Below, in pieces: positions 17,434 to 26,327 of a DNA stretch of 47,435 nt. Origin of the DNA: Pseudomonadota bacterium (GTDB lineage Bacteria > Pseudomonadota > Gammaproteobacteria > Steroidobacterales > SZUA-146); NCBI GenBank assembly GCA_039028935.1, contig JBCCHD010000030.1, positions 1 to 47,435 of the forward strand, in the 5' to 3' direction. The number at the start of each line of letters is the position of its first letter. The stretch's first letter is position 1. Made by a program: the position numbers and the translations under genes. The notes below the pieces were generated by a model. That model saw only the letters and a list, made by a program, of their open reading frames with translations. It did no database searches and had not been told where the DNA came from.

Positions 17434-17467
17434 GGGAGAAAGTGGGAAAATGTGGGAATTAGTGGGA
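17433..17467 (+). promoter_or_regulatory. MraZ operator: four TGGGA boxes at 10-bp period
   Basis: TGGGA occurs at 17433-17437, 17443-17447, 17453-17457 and 17463-17467, each separated by five bases. MraZ is known to bind TGGGN direct repeats with 5-nt spacers in the mra promoter and to repress its own operon. E. coli has three such boxes; four are present here, on one helical face. They cover the -10 edge and the predicted start site, which fits steric repression. Confidence 0.9.
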
Positions 17468-17493
17468 TCGATTCGTCATCCTAAGTAACCGAT

Positions 17494-17949
17494 ATGTTTC
17501 GTGGAGCAACCAAAGTCACCCTCGACGCGAAGGGCCGCATGGCCATTCCGACGCGCTATCGGCCGTCTATTCAAGACGGCTGCGAGGGGCGTTTGGTTGT
17601 CACAGTCGATCGGGACTACTGCCTGTTGCTGTATCCGCTGCCTGTGTGGGAAGAGCTCGAGCGACGCCTGGTCAAACTGCCCAGCCTCAAACGAAAGGCG
17701 CGCAATCTTCAGCGACTGATGTTGGGTTACGCCACGGATGTTGAGCTGGATGGGCAAAGTCGAATCCTGGTGTCAAAAGAACTGCGCGAAGTAGCGAGCA
17801 TCTCTCGCGTTGCCATGATGGTGGGTCAGGGTAACAAGTTTGAACTGTGGGATGAAGGGCTTTGGACCGCACGCCGTGATCAGTGGCTTGAGGACAGTCA
17901 GGATGACGATGCGGAGCTGCCTGAAGAACTGGCGACGTTGTCTCTCTAG
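17494..17949 (+). CDS. mraZ: Transcriptional regulator MraZ
   Basis: A 151-residue protein with two SpoVT/AbrB-like repeats. Each carries the family D-x-x-x-R signature: LDAKGRMAIPTRYR (about 10-23) and LDGQSRILVSKELR (about 84-97). MraZ forms a ring-shaped oligomer that binds the TGGGN repeats upstream of its own gene and represses the dcw operon. Four of those boxes lie 27-60 bp upstream of this ATG, so autoregulation is strongly suggested. It is the first gene of the cluster; the rsmH start follows the mraZ stop by 4 bp. Length is close to E. coli MraZ (152). The acidic C-terminal tail (DSQDDDAELPEELATLSL) is unremarkable. Confidence 0.97.
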   Translation: MFRGATKVTLDAKGRMAIPTRYRPSIQDGCEGRLVVTVDRDYCLLLYPLPVWEELERRLVKLPSLKRKARNLQRLMLGYATDVELDGQSRILVSKELREVASISRVAMMVGQGNKFELWDEGLWTARRDQWLEDSQDDDAELPEELATLSL

Positions 17950-17953
17950 TCTC

Positions 17954-18883
17954 GTGGATCATCACGCTCCCGTCTTGCTTTCCCAGTGCCTGGATGGGCT
18001 GGCGATAAAGAGCAGTGGCGTGTATGCCGACGGCACGTTTGGCCGGGGTGGCCACAGCGGAGCCATTTTAAAGCGACTCGATAGCGGTGGGCAGCTTATC
18101 GCGATCGACCGGGATGAAACGGCCATCGAATACGGTCGCGCACATTTTAAACAGTACAAACAGCTGACGCTGGTGAAACGCCCGTTCAGCGATTTGGGAG
18201 AGGTGATTGCCGAGTATTCGGCCTCCGGTATGGCGGATGGTGTGTTGCTCGATCTGGGTGTGTCGTCACCGCAGCTGGACAACCCTGAGCGCGGCTTCAG
18301 TTTTAGGCAAGACGGTCCGCTCGATATGCGTATGGATAGCACCACGGGTCAAAGCGCAGCGCACTGGTTGGCGTCGGCGGACGAAAAGGAAATTAAGTCA
18401 GTGATTAAAACCTTCGGGGAAGAGCGTCAAGCGCATCGCATTGCGCGAGCGATTGTGAAGCGACGCGCGACGGGCCCCATCACGCGGACACTCGAACTTG
18501 CCGAGTGTATAGAGGCGGCGGTGCCGCGCCGCTACGAACAACGGATTCATCCCGCAACAAAATCGTTTCAGGGTATTCGTATTTTTATAAATGACGAGTT
18601 GGGTCAGCTTAAGAAAGTACTGCACGACATGTTATCCGCGTTGTCGATCGGTGGGCGCTTAGCCGTGTTGAGCTTTCACTCATTAGAAGATCGCATGGTA
18701 AAGCGCTTTATGCGTGATCAATCACGTAGCGACATTATGTACTCGGGTTTGGATCAGGTGCCCGATGAGGCGCGCGCCAAACTTCGACTAATCGGCAAGC
18801 AAGTTCGAGCGGATGAAAAAGAAACCGCAGGCAACCCGCGTGCGCGCAGTGCCGTGCTACGTGTTGCGGAGCGCATTTTTTGA
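17954..18883 (+). CDS. rsmH: 16S rRNA (cytosine1402-N4)-methyltransferase RsmH (MraW)
   Basis: A 309-residue SAM-dependent methyltransferase that N4-methylates C1402, the same nucleotide that the upstream RsmI 2'-O-methylates. It begins VDHHAPVLLSQCLDGL, the conserved N-terminus. It has DGTFGRGGHS (SAM motif I, about 30-39), IAIDRD, LDLGVSSPQLDNPERGFSFRQDGPLDMRMD and the C-terminal FHSLEDRMVKRFM. I chose the GTG at 17954 because it gives the standard N-terminus 4 bp after the mraZ stop; the open frame runs further upstream inside mraZ, without homology. The stop overlaps the ftsL start (TGATG), so translation is coupled. Confidence 0.96.
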   Translation: MDHHAPVLLSQCLDGLAIKSSGVYADGTFGRGGHSGAILKRLDSGGQLIAIDRDETAIEYGRAHFKQYKQLTLVKRPFSDLGEVIAEYSASGMADGVLLDLGVSSPQLDNPERGFSFRQDGPLDMRMDSTTGQSAAHWLASADEKEIKSVIKTFGEERQAHRIARAIVKRRATGPITRTLELAECIEAAVPRRYEQRIHPATKSFQGIRIFINDELGQLKKVLHDMLSALSIGGRLAVLSFHSLEDRMVKRFMRDQSRSDIMYSGLDQVPDEARAKLRLIGKQVRADEKETAGNPRARSAVLRVAERIF

Positions 18884-19155
18884 TGGCGCGCTGGATGATG
18901 ATGTCGCTGATTCCGTTGCTGGCACTGGCGGTGTTGGCCACCGGCATCGGCTGTGTGTATGTGCGCCATGAGGCGCGCAAGTTATTTGTTGAGTTGCAGG
19001 AGCTCGAAGCAGAGCGCGATCGACTACAGATTGAATGGGGTAAGTTGCGCATCGAGCAAGGCACTTGGGCATCCCATGGTCGCGTTGAAAACATGGCGCG
19101 AAGCGAACTCAATATGGTTGAGCCCAAACCTGATTCGGTGATGGCGATTCGGTAG
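18883..19155 (+). CDS. ftsL: Cell division protein FtsL
   Basis: A 90-residue bitopic membrane protein. A very short cytoplasmic end (MARWMM) is followed by a transmembrane helix (about 7-27, SLIPLLALAVLATGIGCVYV) and a periplasmic leucine-zipper-like coiled coil (about 28-65, LFVELQELEAERDRLQIEW). The tail has the family pattern ARSELNMVEPKPDSV. FtsL joins FtsB and FtsQ in the complex that activates FtsWI at the septum. Sequence conservation in this family is low; position between rsmH and ftsI, size and topology decide the call. The ATG overlaps the rsmH stop by one base. Confidence 0.93.
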   Translation: MARWMMMSLIPLLALAVLATGIGCVYVRHEARKLFVELQELEAERDRLQIEWGKLRIEQGTWASHGRVENMARSELNMVEPKPDSVMAIR

Positions 19156-19159
19156 TACC

Positions 19160-20908
19160 GTGAGTAAAAAACAACACGCAAAATCGATTTATTCTCCATG
19201 GCGTGAATCCTTCACGTTACTGGTGTTCGCGCTGATGGCTGTATCGCTCATTGGTCGGGCGGTGTATCTGCAGGTCATCGCTAAAGACAAACTTGTGGGA
19301 CAAGGGGACGCACGGCATTTGCGCATTGCGAAATTGTCCGCCCATCGCGGCACGATCTACGATCGTCACGGCGAACCACTGGCGGTGAGTACACCGGTTG
19401 ATTCCATTTGGGCCAATCCGCAGGAATTTGCAGAGAAAGTCGATCAGATCGACGCCCTAGCGGCCGCGGTTAATCGCGATTCGCAGTGGCTGTTGCGTCG
19501 AATCACGCAAAACATGCACCGCGAATTCGTCTATCTGCGCCGGCACATGCCACCGGTCGAAGCGAGCGCGGTGCTCGATCTTGGCTTGCCGGGCATTTAC
19601 ACGTTACGCGAATATCGTCGCTACTATCCTGCGGGCGAAGTTGCCGGTCATCTGATCGGCTTTACCGATGTGGATGATCAGGGGCTTGAAGGCATCGAAC
19701 TCGCTTTTGATGCATGGCTGCGAGGCGAGTCCGGCGCCAAACGCGTGATGAAAGACCGGCTCGGGCAAATTATCGCGAATGTGGAGAGTATTCGTGCGCC
19801 TGAGCCCGGCAAAGACCTGGTTACGTCGATCGATCTGAATATTCAATATCTGGCGTACCGTGAGTTGATGCGTGCAGTCCGGCGTCATGATGCGAAATCA
19901 GGGTCGGTGGTCGTGGTCGATATTCCGACCGGCGAGGTGCTCGCGATGGTGAATCAGCCCGGTTACAACCCCAACGACCGAAACCAATTTAATGCGTCGC
20001 GATATCGAAACCGGGCCGCAACCGATATTTTTGAGCCTGGGTCCAGTCTCAAGCCATTCATCGCGGCGGCCGCACTCGAATCGGGGCAGTATTCGCCCGC
20101 GTCGCCGATCGCGACAGCACCAGGTTATATGAAGGTTGAGCAGCTTTTAGTCGAGGATGTCGCCAATTTCGGTGATCTTGATTTAACCGGCGTGCTCACC
20201 AAGTCGAGCAATGTCGGTGTTGTCAAAGTGGCGATGAGCATGGAAGCAGAGCAGCTTTGGCAAACGCTGTCCCGTCTGGGTATTGGCGAGCTCACGACGA
20301 GTGGCTTTCCAGGCGAGTCCGCGGGTCTGCTGACTAGTTTCCAACACTGGGGGTCGATTACACAAGCGACCCTCGCATTCGGTTACGGCGTGTCTGTCAC
20401 GCCGCTTCAGCTGGCACAAGCGTACGCCACGCTCGGATCGGGTGGTGTCCATCGTCCCGTGTCGTTCGTTGTGCGTGAAAACGACAGTCTTGATCGGCGC
20501 GTGATGGACGCCAGCATCGCGGCGCAGGTGATCGAGATGCTCGAAACGGTGACGCAAGAGGGTGGCACCGGTACGTTGGCGGCTGTCAATGGCTATCGGG
20601 TTGCAGGGAAAACCGGAACGACCAAGAAATTCACCGCTGGTGGTTATGCGGACGGTCAGTACGTGTCGGTGTTTGCGGGGATTGCCCCAGCCAGTGCGCC
20701 ACGCTTTGCGGTGGTGGTGGTGATCGAAGAGCCGAACGCTGGCGATTACTACGGGGGTGATGTCGCCGCCCCGGTGTTTGCTAACGTTATGAGTAATTCG
20801 TTGCGCTTGTTGTCGGTCGTGCCCGACACGGACGATCCAGCGCAGCAACGGCAGCTGGTGCACGAGCGATTCAATCGTCATAACGGTATTCAGGCGGACG
20901 CGCAATGA
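19160..20908 (+). CDS. ftsI: Peptidoglycan DD-transpeptidase FtsI (PBP3)
   Basis: A 582-residue class B penicillin-binding protein. A basic N-terminus precedes one transmembrane helix (about 18-40). The pedestal domain starts with KLSAHRGTIYDRHGEPLAVS (58-77). The transpeptidase domain has all three catalytic motifs: SSLK with nucleophile Ser295 and Lys298, SSN (349-351) and KTGT (484-487). FtsI crosslinks septal peptidoglycan in complex with FtsW and is the target of aztreonam-type beta-lactams. The start is a GTG at 19160, 5 bp after the ftsL stop, giving MSKKQHAKS. Length matches E. coli FtsI (588). The last codon overlaps murE by an ATGA junction. Confidence 0.97.
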   Translation: MSKKQHAKSIYSPWRESFTLLVFALMAVSLIGRAVYLQVIAKDKLVGQGDARHLRIAKLSAHRGTIYDRHGEPLAVSTPVDSIWANPQEFAEKVDQIDALAAAVNRDSQWLLRRITQNMHREFVYLRRHMPPVEASAVLDLGLPGIYTLREYRRYYPAGEVAGHLIGFTDVDDQGLEGIELAFDAWLRGESGAKRVMKDRLGQIIANVESIRAPEPGKDLVTSIDLNIQYLAYRELMRAVRRHDAKSGSVVVVDIPTGEVLAMVNQPGYNPNDRNQFNASRYRNRAATDIFEPGSSLKPFIAAAALESGQYSPASPIATAPGYMKVEQLLVEDVANFGDLDLTGVLTKSSNVGVVKVAMSMEAEQLWQTLSRLGIGELTTSGFPGESAGLLTSFQHWGSITQATLAFGYGVSVTPLQLAQAYATLGSGGVHRPVSFVVRENDSLDRRVMDASIAAQVIEMLETVTQEGGTGTLAAVNGYRVAGKTGTTKKFTAGGYADGQYVSVFAGIAPASAPRFAVVVVIEEPNAGDYYGGDVAAPVFANVMSNSLRLLSVVPDTDDPAQQRQLVHERFNRHNGIQADAQ

Positions 20909-22419
20909 CCGCGACCATCGAAACCTGGCATCGAAGTTTGGCGCAGTTGCTCGAGGGTATCGTTGACCAGGTGCCAGAGTGCGCCATCGAATTTGTCACA
21001 TTAGACAGTCGCCAAGTTAAACCGGGTAGTCTATTTCTGGCAACGAGCGGGATCCGTCGGCACGGCCTTGAATTCGCTCAGCAGGCTTTCGCTAACGGCG
21101 CAGCGGCCGTTCTCTACGAGCCAGTAAAAGGGATCGTGCCGCCGACGGCGCCCCCGGGCAAGGTGGTGCTGCCAATCCATCATTTGAGCGCGCATATCGG
21201 CGCGATCGCGTCTCGGTTTTTTGATGAGCCGTCGATCGATCTCAATATCTGTGGTGTGACCGGAACCAACGGTAAATCCAGTGTCACACATTTGGTTGCG
21301 TCCGCGCTGCGCCTGTGTGGACAGCGTTGCGGGCAGATGGGCACGCTTGGGTTTGGGTTGACCGATCCGCTCACGTCGAGTGAGTTTACTACGCCTGACG
21401 CGGTGTCGGTGCAGCAACGCTTGGGATGGCTCCGCGAACAACGGGCATCGCATGTGGCGATGGAAGTGTCCTCGCACGCGCTGGACCAGCATCGCGTGAA
21501 CGCGGTGGGTTTTGACGTCGCGGTGTTCACGAATCTGAGTCGTGACCATCTGGACTATCACGCTGACCTCGCTGAGTATGCCGCCGCCAAAAAACGCCTC
21601 TTCGAACAATTTCCAATTACGCGTGCGGTAATCAACATTGATGACGCGTATGGTCGCGAGCTGCACGCGTTTGTGCGGGAGTTCAGTCCGGTCACAGTAA
21701 TCACGAACGATTCGGCGCAAGCGGCGGAATTTGACGAGGTATTGGTGGCAGGCAATATTCAGACTCAAGTGCACGGCCTCGCTTTTGATGTCGCCGGTAG
21801 TTTTGGGCAAGGTCGGGTCGAATCGAGTCTGCTGGGTCGATTTAACGCGGCGAATATTTTGTCTGCGTTGGGCGTTTTGCTTCATTGGCAGATTCCCTTT
21901 GACCAAGCGCTTGCGGCGCTGTCGCGCGTGAAAGCGCCTGCCGGACGAATGGAGTCGTTTGGGCGGGATAGCGATGCTCAGTTTGTGGTGGACTATGCGC
22001 ACACGCCTGATGCGCTCGATAACGCCCTTCGCGCACTGCGACCGCATTGTGAGGGTCGACTATGGTGTGTGTTTGGCTGTGGTGGGGATCGCGATCGAGG
22101 CAAACGTCCGTTGATGGCCAGAGCCGCCGAAATGGCCGATCAGGTGATCGTCACCAATGACAATCCGCGTTATGAAGACCCCGAGACCATAATCGAAGAG
22201 ATCATGGTTGGTTTTACGTCTCATGAGAACGTGCATGTTGAGCCCGATCGGGCACGGGCTATTACGCGAGCGGTCGACAATGCACGAACCGGCGATATTG
22301 TGTTAATTGCCGGCAAGGGGCACGAGAGTTATCAAGTGGTCGGCAGCGACCGACTCGAGTTTTGTGATCGCAAACTGATCAGCGAGCTGCTCCAGCGCTC
22401 GGGGGTGCCCCATGAGTAA
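20905..22419 (+). CDS. murE: UDP-MurNAc-L-Ala-D-Glu:meso-diaminopimelate ligase MurE
   Basis: A 504-residue Mur ligase that adds the third residue of the stem peptide in the cytoplasm using ATP. The P-loop is TGTNGKSS (119-126); a Lys of AAKKRLF (229/230) is the probable carbamylated residue. TNDNPRYEDP (417-426) contains the DNPR signature of enzymes that use meso-diaminopimelate, as opposed to lysine, so the cell wall should be DAP-type as in other Gram-negatives. The ATG overlaps the ftsI stop (ATGA), and the C-terminus overlaps murF by 8 bp. Slightly longer than the E. coli enzyme (495). Confidence 0.97.
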   Translation: MTATIETWHRSLAQLLEGIVDQVPECAIEFVTLDSRQVKPGSLFLATSGIRRHGLEFAQQAFANGAAAVLYEPVKGIVPPTAPPGKVVLPIHHLSAHIGAIASRFFDEPSIDLNICGVTGTNGKSSVTHLVASALRLCGQRCGQMGTLGFGLTDPLTSSEFTTPDAVSVQQRLGWLREQRASHVAMEVSSHALDQHRVNAVGFDVAVFTNLSRDHLDYHADLAEYAAAKKRLFEQFPITRAVINIDDAYGRELHAFVREFSPVTVITNDSAQAAEFDEVLVAGNIQTQVHGLAFDVAGSFGQGRVESSLLGRFNAANILSALGVLLHWQIPFDQALAALSRVKAPAGRMESFGRDSDAQFVVDYAHTPDALDNALRALRPHCEGRLWCVFGCGGDRDRGKRPLMARAAEMADQVIVTNDNPRYEDPETIIEEIMVGFTSHENVHVEPDRARAITRAVDNARTGDIVLIAGKGHESYQVVGSDRLEFCDRKLISELLQRSGVPHE

Positions 22420-23809
22420 TGGTCGCATGAGTGAGTTTGCGCAAATCACTGAAGGGATGCTGAAGGGAGAAGACTGCATCTTTACCGGAGTCTCGACCGA
22501 CACGCGCTCGCTAAAAGGCAATGACCTGTTTATCGCGCTTAAAGGCCCGACATTCGATGGTCATGAATTCTTAACCCAAGCCCAAAAGTTAGGTGCGTCT
22601 GGGTTTGTGGTGAGTCAAGATGGGTGTGAGCATGTTCCACATGTTCGCGTAGAGGATACGCGCAAGGCACTCGGCGCGTTCGCGGCTGCGTGGCGTCAAC
22701 GTTTCTCAATACCTGTTGCTGCGATCACCGGTAGCAATGGTAAGACGTCGACCAAGGAGATGTTGGCCGCCATTCTAAGTGTTCGCCACGCGACTCACGC
22801 GACCAGCGGCAATATGAATAATGATATTGGCGTGCCGTTAACGCTGCTCGCATTGAAACGCAGTCATCAGGCGGCGGTCATTGAAATTGGAACCAATGCG
22901 CCGGGTGAGATCGGCTATCTGACCAACTTGGTGACGCCTACGGTGGGCGTTATTACGAACGCGTACTCGGCGCATCTAGCCGGACTGGGCACACTCGAGG
23001 GCGTGGCCGAAGAAAAAGGTGCGCTCCTCGCCGGGTTGTCCGCCGACGCGACGGCGGTTATAAATGCCGACGACCGTTTTGCCGAACAGTGGCGGGACCG
23101 CACGTCCGCTGAAACCGTGCTCACGTTTGGTGAACATGAAGACGCCGATTTCCGATTCAGTGATCTCAATCAGTCCGTTGATCAAGAGCGGGCGAGATTG
23201 GAGTTCACATTGCATACGCCGATTGGTCAGCGACCGGTGACCTTGCCACTCGCCGGTAAGCACAATGCGCGCAATGCCGCGGCAGCGGCTGCCGTCGCCT
23301 TCGCTATGGGTGCCACGCTCGATGAGATACAGGCTGGGCTCGCGGCAGCTAATGGTGTCGCCGGACGCATGCAAATCCAGATGGCACGGTGTGGGGCGCG
23401 CATAATCGATGACAGTTACAACTCCAATCCTGCCTCAGCTCGTGCCGCCATTCGTTTCCTTACCGAACAAAAAGAACCTGGATGGTTGGTGCTTGGCGAG
23501 ATGGGTGAGCTGGGCAGTAATGCGCCCGACATGCACGCCAGTATCGGCAAGCTCGCTTATGAGCTCGGCGTGGAGCGACTGTTCGCGGTCGGATCGCATA
23601 GCCGTGCCGCGGTGGCTGCGTTTGGTAAAGGAGCGCTTTGGTTTGAAACGGTTGAGGAGCTTGAGCGGGCGCTGAACCGAGAGTTACGGCTTGGTGTGAA
23701 CGTGCTTATCAAAGCCTCACGCGCAATGCGCCTCGAACGACTCACCGACGCACTGTGTCGCCCACCCGAATCACTCACGTCCTCATCAAGCGGAGCAGGC
23801 GCATGCTGA
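22412..23809 (+). CDS. murF: UDP-MurNAc-tripeptide:D-Ala-D-Ala ligase MurF
   Basis: A 465-residue Mur ligase that attaches D-Ala-D-Ala and completes the pentapeptide. It has [18 protein letters not shown] in the N-terminal substrate domain (about 26-43), the ATP-binding loop [11 protein letters not shown] (106-116), [10 protein letters not shown], and [12 protein letters not shown] in the C-terminal part. The start at 22412 overlaps the murE stop; an in-frame ATG five codons later is possible, but GGGGG lies suitably upstream of the first. It overlaps mraY by 7 bp. The partner ligase Ddl, which makes D-Ala-D-Ala, is encoded downstream in the same cluster. Confidence 0.96.
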   Translation: MSNGRMSEFAQITEGMLKGEDCIFTGVSTDTRSLKGNDLFIALKGPTFDGHEFLTQAQKLGASGFVVSQDGCEHVPHVRVEDTRKALGAFAAAWRQRFSIPVAAITGSNGKTSTKEMLAAILSVRHATHATSGNMNNDIGVPLTLLALKRSHQAAVIEIGTNAPGEIGYLTNLVTPTVGVITNAYSAHLAGLGTLEGVAEEKGALLAGLSADATAVINADDRFAEQWRDRTSAETVLTFGEHEDADFRFSDLNQSVDQERARLEFTLHTPIGQRPVTLPLAGKHNARNAAAAAAVAFAMGATLDEIQAGLAAANGVAGRMQIQMARCGARIIDDSYNSNPASARAAIRFLTEQKEPGWLVLGEMGELGSNAPDMHASIGKLAYELGVERLFAVGSHSRAAVAAFGKGALWFETVEELERALNRELRLGVNVLIKASRAMRLERLTDALCRPPESLTSSSSGAGAC

Positions 23810-24888
23810 TTATTCTCGCGGAATATCTCGAGCAGTATTACTCCGGCTTCAATGTGTTTGGCTATCAGACGATGCGTGCCATTCTGGGGGCGCTGACCGC
23901 GTTATTAATGTCTTTCATTGTTGGGCCCATGATGATACGTCGGCTGAGTGCGTATCAGATCGGCCAGAATGTGCGTGATGACGGGCCTGAGACGCACTTT
24001 GTGAAAGCCGGCACACCGACGATGGGTGGGGCGTTGATTTTAGTGTCGATTGCGGTGAGCACGCTGTTGTGGTCCAACCTCAGTAATCGCTATGTATGGA
24101 TCGTTCTTTTTGCCACGCTTTCATTCGGTCTGATCGGATTTGTTGATGACTATAAAAAGTTGGTTCTGAAAAACTCGAAAGGTCTGAGCGCCCGAGCAAA
24201 GCTGATCAGCCAGACACTGGCCGCGACGGTCACAGCCTATTGGCTCTATGCGACAGCTGTTAACCCCGCCGTAGAGCTGGCGCTGCACGTGCCCTTTTTC
24301 AAAGACGTTATGGTGCCGCTGGGCATATTTTATATCGCTACCACCATTTTTATGATTGTGGCCTTTAGCAACGCAGTGAATCTCACCGATGGTCTCGATG
24401 GGCTAGCCATTATGCCGACGGTGATGGTAGGCGCGGCGCTCGGAATCTTTGCTTACGCGTCAGGCAATGTGAATTTTTCCAATTACTTGAGTATCCCGTA
24501 CATTGCGGGCTCGGGTGAAATGCTGATCTTTTGCGCCGCACTTGGCGGCGCGGGTCTGGGGTTTTTGTGGTTCAACACCTACCCCGCTCAGGTGTTCATG
24601 GGGGACGTCGGTGCGTTGGCGCTCGGTGCTGCCTTGAGCGTTGTGGCGGTAGTGGTTCGTCAAGAGCTGGTGCTCGCCATTATGGGTGGCGTGTTTGTGA
24701 TGGAAACGGTGTCGGTGGTGCTCCAAGTGGTGTCCTACAAGTTAACCGGCAAGCGTCTGTTCAGAATGGCCCCCATACACCACCACTACGAATTAAAAGG
24801 TTGGGCCGAACCCAAGGTGATCGTGCGCTTTTGGATTATTACCGTAATCCTGGTGTTGGTCGGTTTGGCAACGCTCAAATTGCGATAG
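23803..24888 (+). CDS. mraY: Phospho-MurNAc-pentapeptide translocase MraY
   Basis: A 361-residue polytopic membrane enzyme, about ten transmembrane helices, that transfers phospho-MurNAc-pentapeptide to undecaprenyl phosphate to make lipid I. Hallmarks are GTPTMGG (about 65-71), GFVDDYKK with the Asp pair (about 115-122), [16 protein letters not shown] (about 189-204), MGDVGAL, and the cytoplasmic histidine cluster PIHHHYE near the C-terminus. I chose the ATG at 23803 because it gives MLIILAEYL, the family N-terminus; an earlier in-frame start would lie inside murF. Length equals that of E. coli MraY (360) within one residue. Confidence 0.97.
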   Translation: MLIILAEYLEQYYSGFNVFGYQTMRAILGALTALLMSFIVGPMMIRRLSAYQIGQNVRDDGPETHFVKAGTPTMGGALILVSIAVSTLLWSNLSNRYVWIVLFATLSFGLIGFVDDYKKLVLKNSKGLSARAKLISQTLAATVTAYWLYATAVNPAVELALHVPFFKDVMVPLGIFYIATTIFMIVAFSNAVNLTDGLDGLAIMPTVMVGAALGIFAYASGNVNFSNYLSIPYIAGSGEMLIFCAALGGAGLGFLWFNTYPAQVFMGDVGALALGAALSVVAVVVRQELVLAIMGGVFVMETVSVVLQVVSYKLTGKRLFRMAPIHHHYELKGWAEPKVIVRFWIITVILVLVGLATLKLR

Positions 24889-24896
24889 AGAACTCA

Positions 24897-26327
24897 ATGA
24901 CGGTCGATAACGCTTATCAGGACACCACGCAACGCGGCGTGGATTTAGTCGTTGGCCTGGGTGCCAGCGGTTACTCCTGTGCGCGATTTTTGACGCGTCA
25001 AGGTCGCGAGATTCGTGTGCTCGATAGCCGACTCGAACCGCCGTATGCGACGCGTCTGCGCGAGACGCTGCCGGATGTCGACGTGGCGTTTGGCGAGTTT
25101 GATGACGCCTCTTTGTCGGACGTGGGCCGAGTGATCACCTCGCCAGGTATTCCATCCAGTGTGCCGTTGCTGCAGCGCGCGTTTGAGCAAGGCTTAGAGG
25201 TGATCAGCGATATAGAGCTGTTTGCACAAGCGGCTCCGGCACACGTCGTAGGCATTACCGGTTCGAATGGCAAAAGCACCGTGACCAGTTGGATTGCGCA
25301 TGTATTGAACGAAGCTGGATTCGATTGTCTGTGCGGCGGCAATCTTGGCGTGCCGGCTTTGGATCTACTCGATAACGAAATACCCGACTACTACGTGCTT
25401 GAACTCTCCAGTTTTCAGCTTGAGCGCACGCATACTCTGCATTTAAAAGCAGCAGCGATACTCAATATTGGTGTTGATCACATTGATCATCATGGCGACC
25501 TTGAGTCATATCAAAATGCGAAGTGGCGCATTCTTGATCATTGCGAAACAGCGGTGCTCTATGCGCCACTTGCTCAGAGTGCGCATTTTAGTGGCGTACA
25601 GGCACACGTACCCAATGTGGTGTTATACGGCGCCGATGCTGCTGGCGAACTCGTGGGCAACGAATCGAACGCAGCGCAATGGACTTGGCACTTGAGCTGG
25701 TCGGCTGCGCAGGCAGATGGGCAGCCGGGTCAAGGGTGGCTGTGCCGAGAAGGCCAGCGCTTGCTGCCCACTTCGGTGCTGAAGGTAATGGGACGTCACA
25801 ACCATCTCAACGCGCTAGCGGTCTTGGCGTTGGCCGAGTGCTGCGGGCTCGAGTTTACGCAGATCGTTGAAGGCATGACTTCGTTTGCGGGTCTCGATCA
25901 TCGGATGCAGTGGGTGGGCGAAAGTCGGGGTGTGACCTGGATCAATGACTCGAAAGGCACCAACAGTGATGCGACGATCGCCGCGCTCAGTGCGCTGGAT
26001 GGTGGTGTCGTGCTTATTGCGGGTGGGCAAGCGAAGGGAGACGATTTTTCGCGGTTGGCGGACGCGCTCGTCGCCCAGCCACAAGTGAGCGCGGTGATAT
26101 TGATTGGTGCCGATGCGGATCGTATTGAGCGCGCCCTGAGCGAGCGAGAATACGCGCACAACATCGTGCATGCTGCGTCGATGGAAGAAGCGGTTAGCCA
26201 GGCCGCGCGCCACGCGCGTGAAGGTGACACGGTTCTGCTGTCTCCCGCGTGTGCGAGCTTCGATATGTTCGATAACTATGAGGCACGCGGTGAGGCTTTC
26301 ATGCAGGCATGGAGAGCGCTGATATGA
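24897..26327 (+). CDS. murD: UDP-MurNAc-L-Ala:D-glutamate ligase MurD
   Basis: A 476-residue Mur ligase that adds D-Glu. The N-terminal Rossmann-like domain starts VVGLGASGYSCARFL (about 18-32). The ATP loop is TGSNGKSTVTS (121-131), with ELSSFQLE and HRMQWVGE...WINDSKGTN following, and LLSPACASFDMFDNYEARG near the C-terminus. The ATG at 24897 is 8 bp after the mraY stop and gives the expected N-terminus. The frame is open further upstream, but only inside mraY in another frame. It is somewhat longer than E. coli MurD (438), the extra residues lying in the N-terminus and central domain. It ends in an ATGA overlap with ftsW. Confidence 0.96.
   Translation: MTVDNAYQDTTQRGVDLVVGLGASGYSCARFLTRQGREIRVLDSRLEPPYATRLRETLPDVDVAFGEFDDASLSDVGRVITSPGIPSSVPLLQRAFEQGLEVISDIELFAQAAPAHVVGITGSNGKSTVTSWIAHVLNEAGFDCLCGGNLGVPALDLLDNEIPDYYVLELSSFQLERTHTLHLKAAAILNIGVDHIDHHGDLESYQNAKWRILDHCETAVLYAPLAQSAHFSGVQAHVPNVVLYGADAAGELVGNESNAAQWTWHLSWSAAQADGQPGQGWLCREGQRLLPTSVLKVMGRHNHLNALAVLALAECCGLEFTQIVEGMTSFAGLDHRMQWVGESRGVTWINDSKGTNSDATIAALSALDGGVVLIAGGQAKGDDFSRLADALVAQPQVSAVILIGADADRIERALSEREYAHNIVHAASMEEAVSQAARHAREGDTVLLSPACASFDMFDNYEARGEAFMQAWRALI

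Noticed and set aside
24531-24896. A 122-codon upstream extension of murD
   Set aside because: It lies inside mraY in another frame. The MurD N-terminus begins at 24897.
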